A stretch of 5,234 nt of DNA from Candidatus Methanomethylophilaceae archaeon (GTDB lineage Archaea; Thermoplasmatota; Thermoplasmata; Methanomassiliicoccales; Methanomethylophilaceae): contig JAFZXW010000047.1 in the NCBI GenBank assembly GCA_017616575.1, positions 1 to 5,234 of the forward strand, read 5' to 3'. A program made the position numbers and the translations under genes. Position 1 is the stretch's first letter, and each line of letters starts with the position of its first letter. Shown here one piece after another: positions 4,459 to 5,234 of this stretch. The notes beneath the pieces are model-generated. The model was not told where the DNA came from and did no database searches. It worked only from the letters and a program-made list of their open reading frames with translations.

Positions 4459-5234
4459 CTAACGCCTTCGAGACCGCTTCCTTCAAGACCTCCAGGACCT
4501 TGCCTGCGGACGACGGGTCGGGGGCCCCGCCTTGAGCGAACTCGGGCTTCCCGCCGCCCCTTCCTCCGAACTCATTGAGGACGTCGTTTATTATCTTCCT
4601 GCAGTCGACCGACGGGTCTCCCGATGCCAGCATCACCGAGAGGGACGCTCCCGGGGACACGATGATAGCGACGCCTCCTTTCGACCTTATCGACTCGGCT
4701 GCGTCGGACAGGGCGTTGCGGTCTCCTCCTGGAACAGTGACGGAGTAGACCTCGCGCCCGTTCACGTCCTCCGGGGACGCGGATGCCAGGATGGCCTTGG
4801 AAGCGTCTTTCAGCAGCCTCCTGTCGAGCTCCAGCTCCCCCTTCATGTTGGAGACCGCCTTGACCGCGTCCTCCGCCTTGCATCCGACCGTGTCTATTAT
4901 TTCTAGAGACTCCATCGAAAGCCCGAGGGCGGCGTCCTTGGCCTTGTCTCCGACCTCGAAATGGACTGCGAACCCGTCCTTTCCCGCAGACACCTTCTTG
5001 ACGACCGTGATGAATTCCAGCTCCGAGGTCTCCATGACCTTCATGAGCGCGGCCGCGTCCAGAATGAGGCGGAAGCGCTTGACGCCGTCCACATAGACGG
5101 CGTAGCCGTCCCGGAAGAGGCTCAGATACCCGCCGTTGGAGAGCTTGGTGTACAGGTCGATGCCCTCGGCGATGCCGCCGACGATGAGGCCCCAGACCAG
5201 GGCCCCCACGATGAGGCTGTTCTGCCGCGTGTGG
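4454..5234 (-). CDS. AlaRS/AlaX-type DHHA1 domain protein (5' end cut by window)
   Basis: The frame is open to the window edge, so 259 C-terminal residues are visible, ending in TAA. A GTG at 5209 has no ribosome site and is probably internal. The C-terminal third is a DHHA1 domain of the type found in alanyl-tRNA synthetases and long AlaX editing proteins: S-V-M-L-A-S-G, V-D-C-R-K-I-I-N-D-V, and the glycine-rich motif G-G-R-G-G-G-K-P-E-F-A-Q-G-G (fragment residues 223-236). Before it comes a charged helical linker (about 105-150: E-L-E-L-D-R-R-L-L-K-D-A-S-K). Farther upstream, F-I-T-V-V-K-K-V and H-F-E-V-G-D-K-A (about 74-98) recall the segment joining the AlaRS editing domain to the linker. 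The Cys and His expected for the editing zinc site just before it are not seen. The visible N-terminal end holds a hydrophobic run, L-I-V-G-A-L-V-W-G-L-I-V-G-G. It may be a diverged AlaRS, an AlaX-like protein or a relative of unknown role. Confidence 0.68.
   Translation of the reverse strand, partial: HTRQNSLIVGALVWGLIVGGIAEGIDLYTKLSNGGYLSLFRDGYAVYVDGVKRFRLILDAAALMKVMETSELEFITVVKKVSAGKDGFAVHFEVGDKAKDAALGLSMESLEIIDTVGCKAEDAVKAVSNMKGELELDRRLLKDASKAILASASPEDVNGREVYSVTVPGGDRNALSDAAESIRSKGGVAIIVSPGASLSVMLASGDPSVDCRKIINDVLNEFGGRGGGKPEFAQGGAPDPSSAGKVLEVLKEAVSKALV

Noticed and set aside
3743..4462. + strand open frame of 239 codons opposite hypC and nac
   Set aside because: It is antisense to two well-identified genes and has no domain signature or ribosome site.

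Overview
This GC-rich window (about 60% G+C in the genes, arginine mostly AGG) looks like chromosomal DNA of a methanogenic archaeon. Three genes for coenzyme F430, the nickel cofactor of methyl-coenzyme M reductase, are the decisive evidence, and an archaeal-type nascent polypeptide-associated complex (NAC) protein supports it. The base composition, the AGG preference and the gene set would fit Methanomassiliicoccales (Thermoplasmatota), but that is an inference from style, not from a marker gene.

Left part, + strand, 1-3031: a tightly packed operon cfbE (3' part only) - cfbD - cfbB, with 4-base GTGA and ATGA overlaps. CfbB makes the a,c-diamide of Ni-sirohydrochlorin. CfbD, with the NifH-like partner CfbC that is not in the window, reduces and cyclises it. 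CfbE closes the last ring to give F430. The Ni-chelatase CfbA is also not in the window.

Middle, 3032-3248: an AT-rich gap of about 217 bases with an imperfect direct repeat, an inverted repeat, three short palindromes and a TATA-like box. It leads into a short + strand gene (3249-3719) whose product resembles cyclophilin-like-fold domain proteins. Its last 30 or so codons are AT-rich and look unlike the rest.

Right part, - strand, 5234-3688: a gene with an AlaRS/AlaX-type DHHA1 domain that runs off the window edge, then nac, then hypC (NiFe-hydrogenase maturation chaperone), spaced by 27 and 4 bases, so probably one transcript. The 3' end of hypC seems to carry a frameshift: the open frame continues with atypical codons into the neighbouring gene, while another frame keeps typical codons and stops exactly where the GC-rich sequence ends.

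No mobile element, CRISPR array, tRNA or rRNA was seen. The window is mostly core methanogen metabolism. The points worth a second look are the hypC end, the degenerate DHHA1 protein and the structured gap after cfbB.
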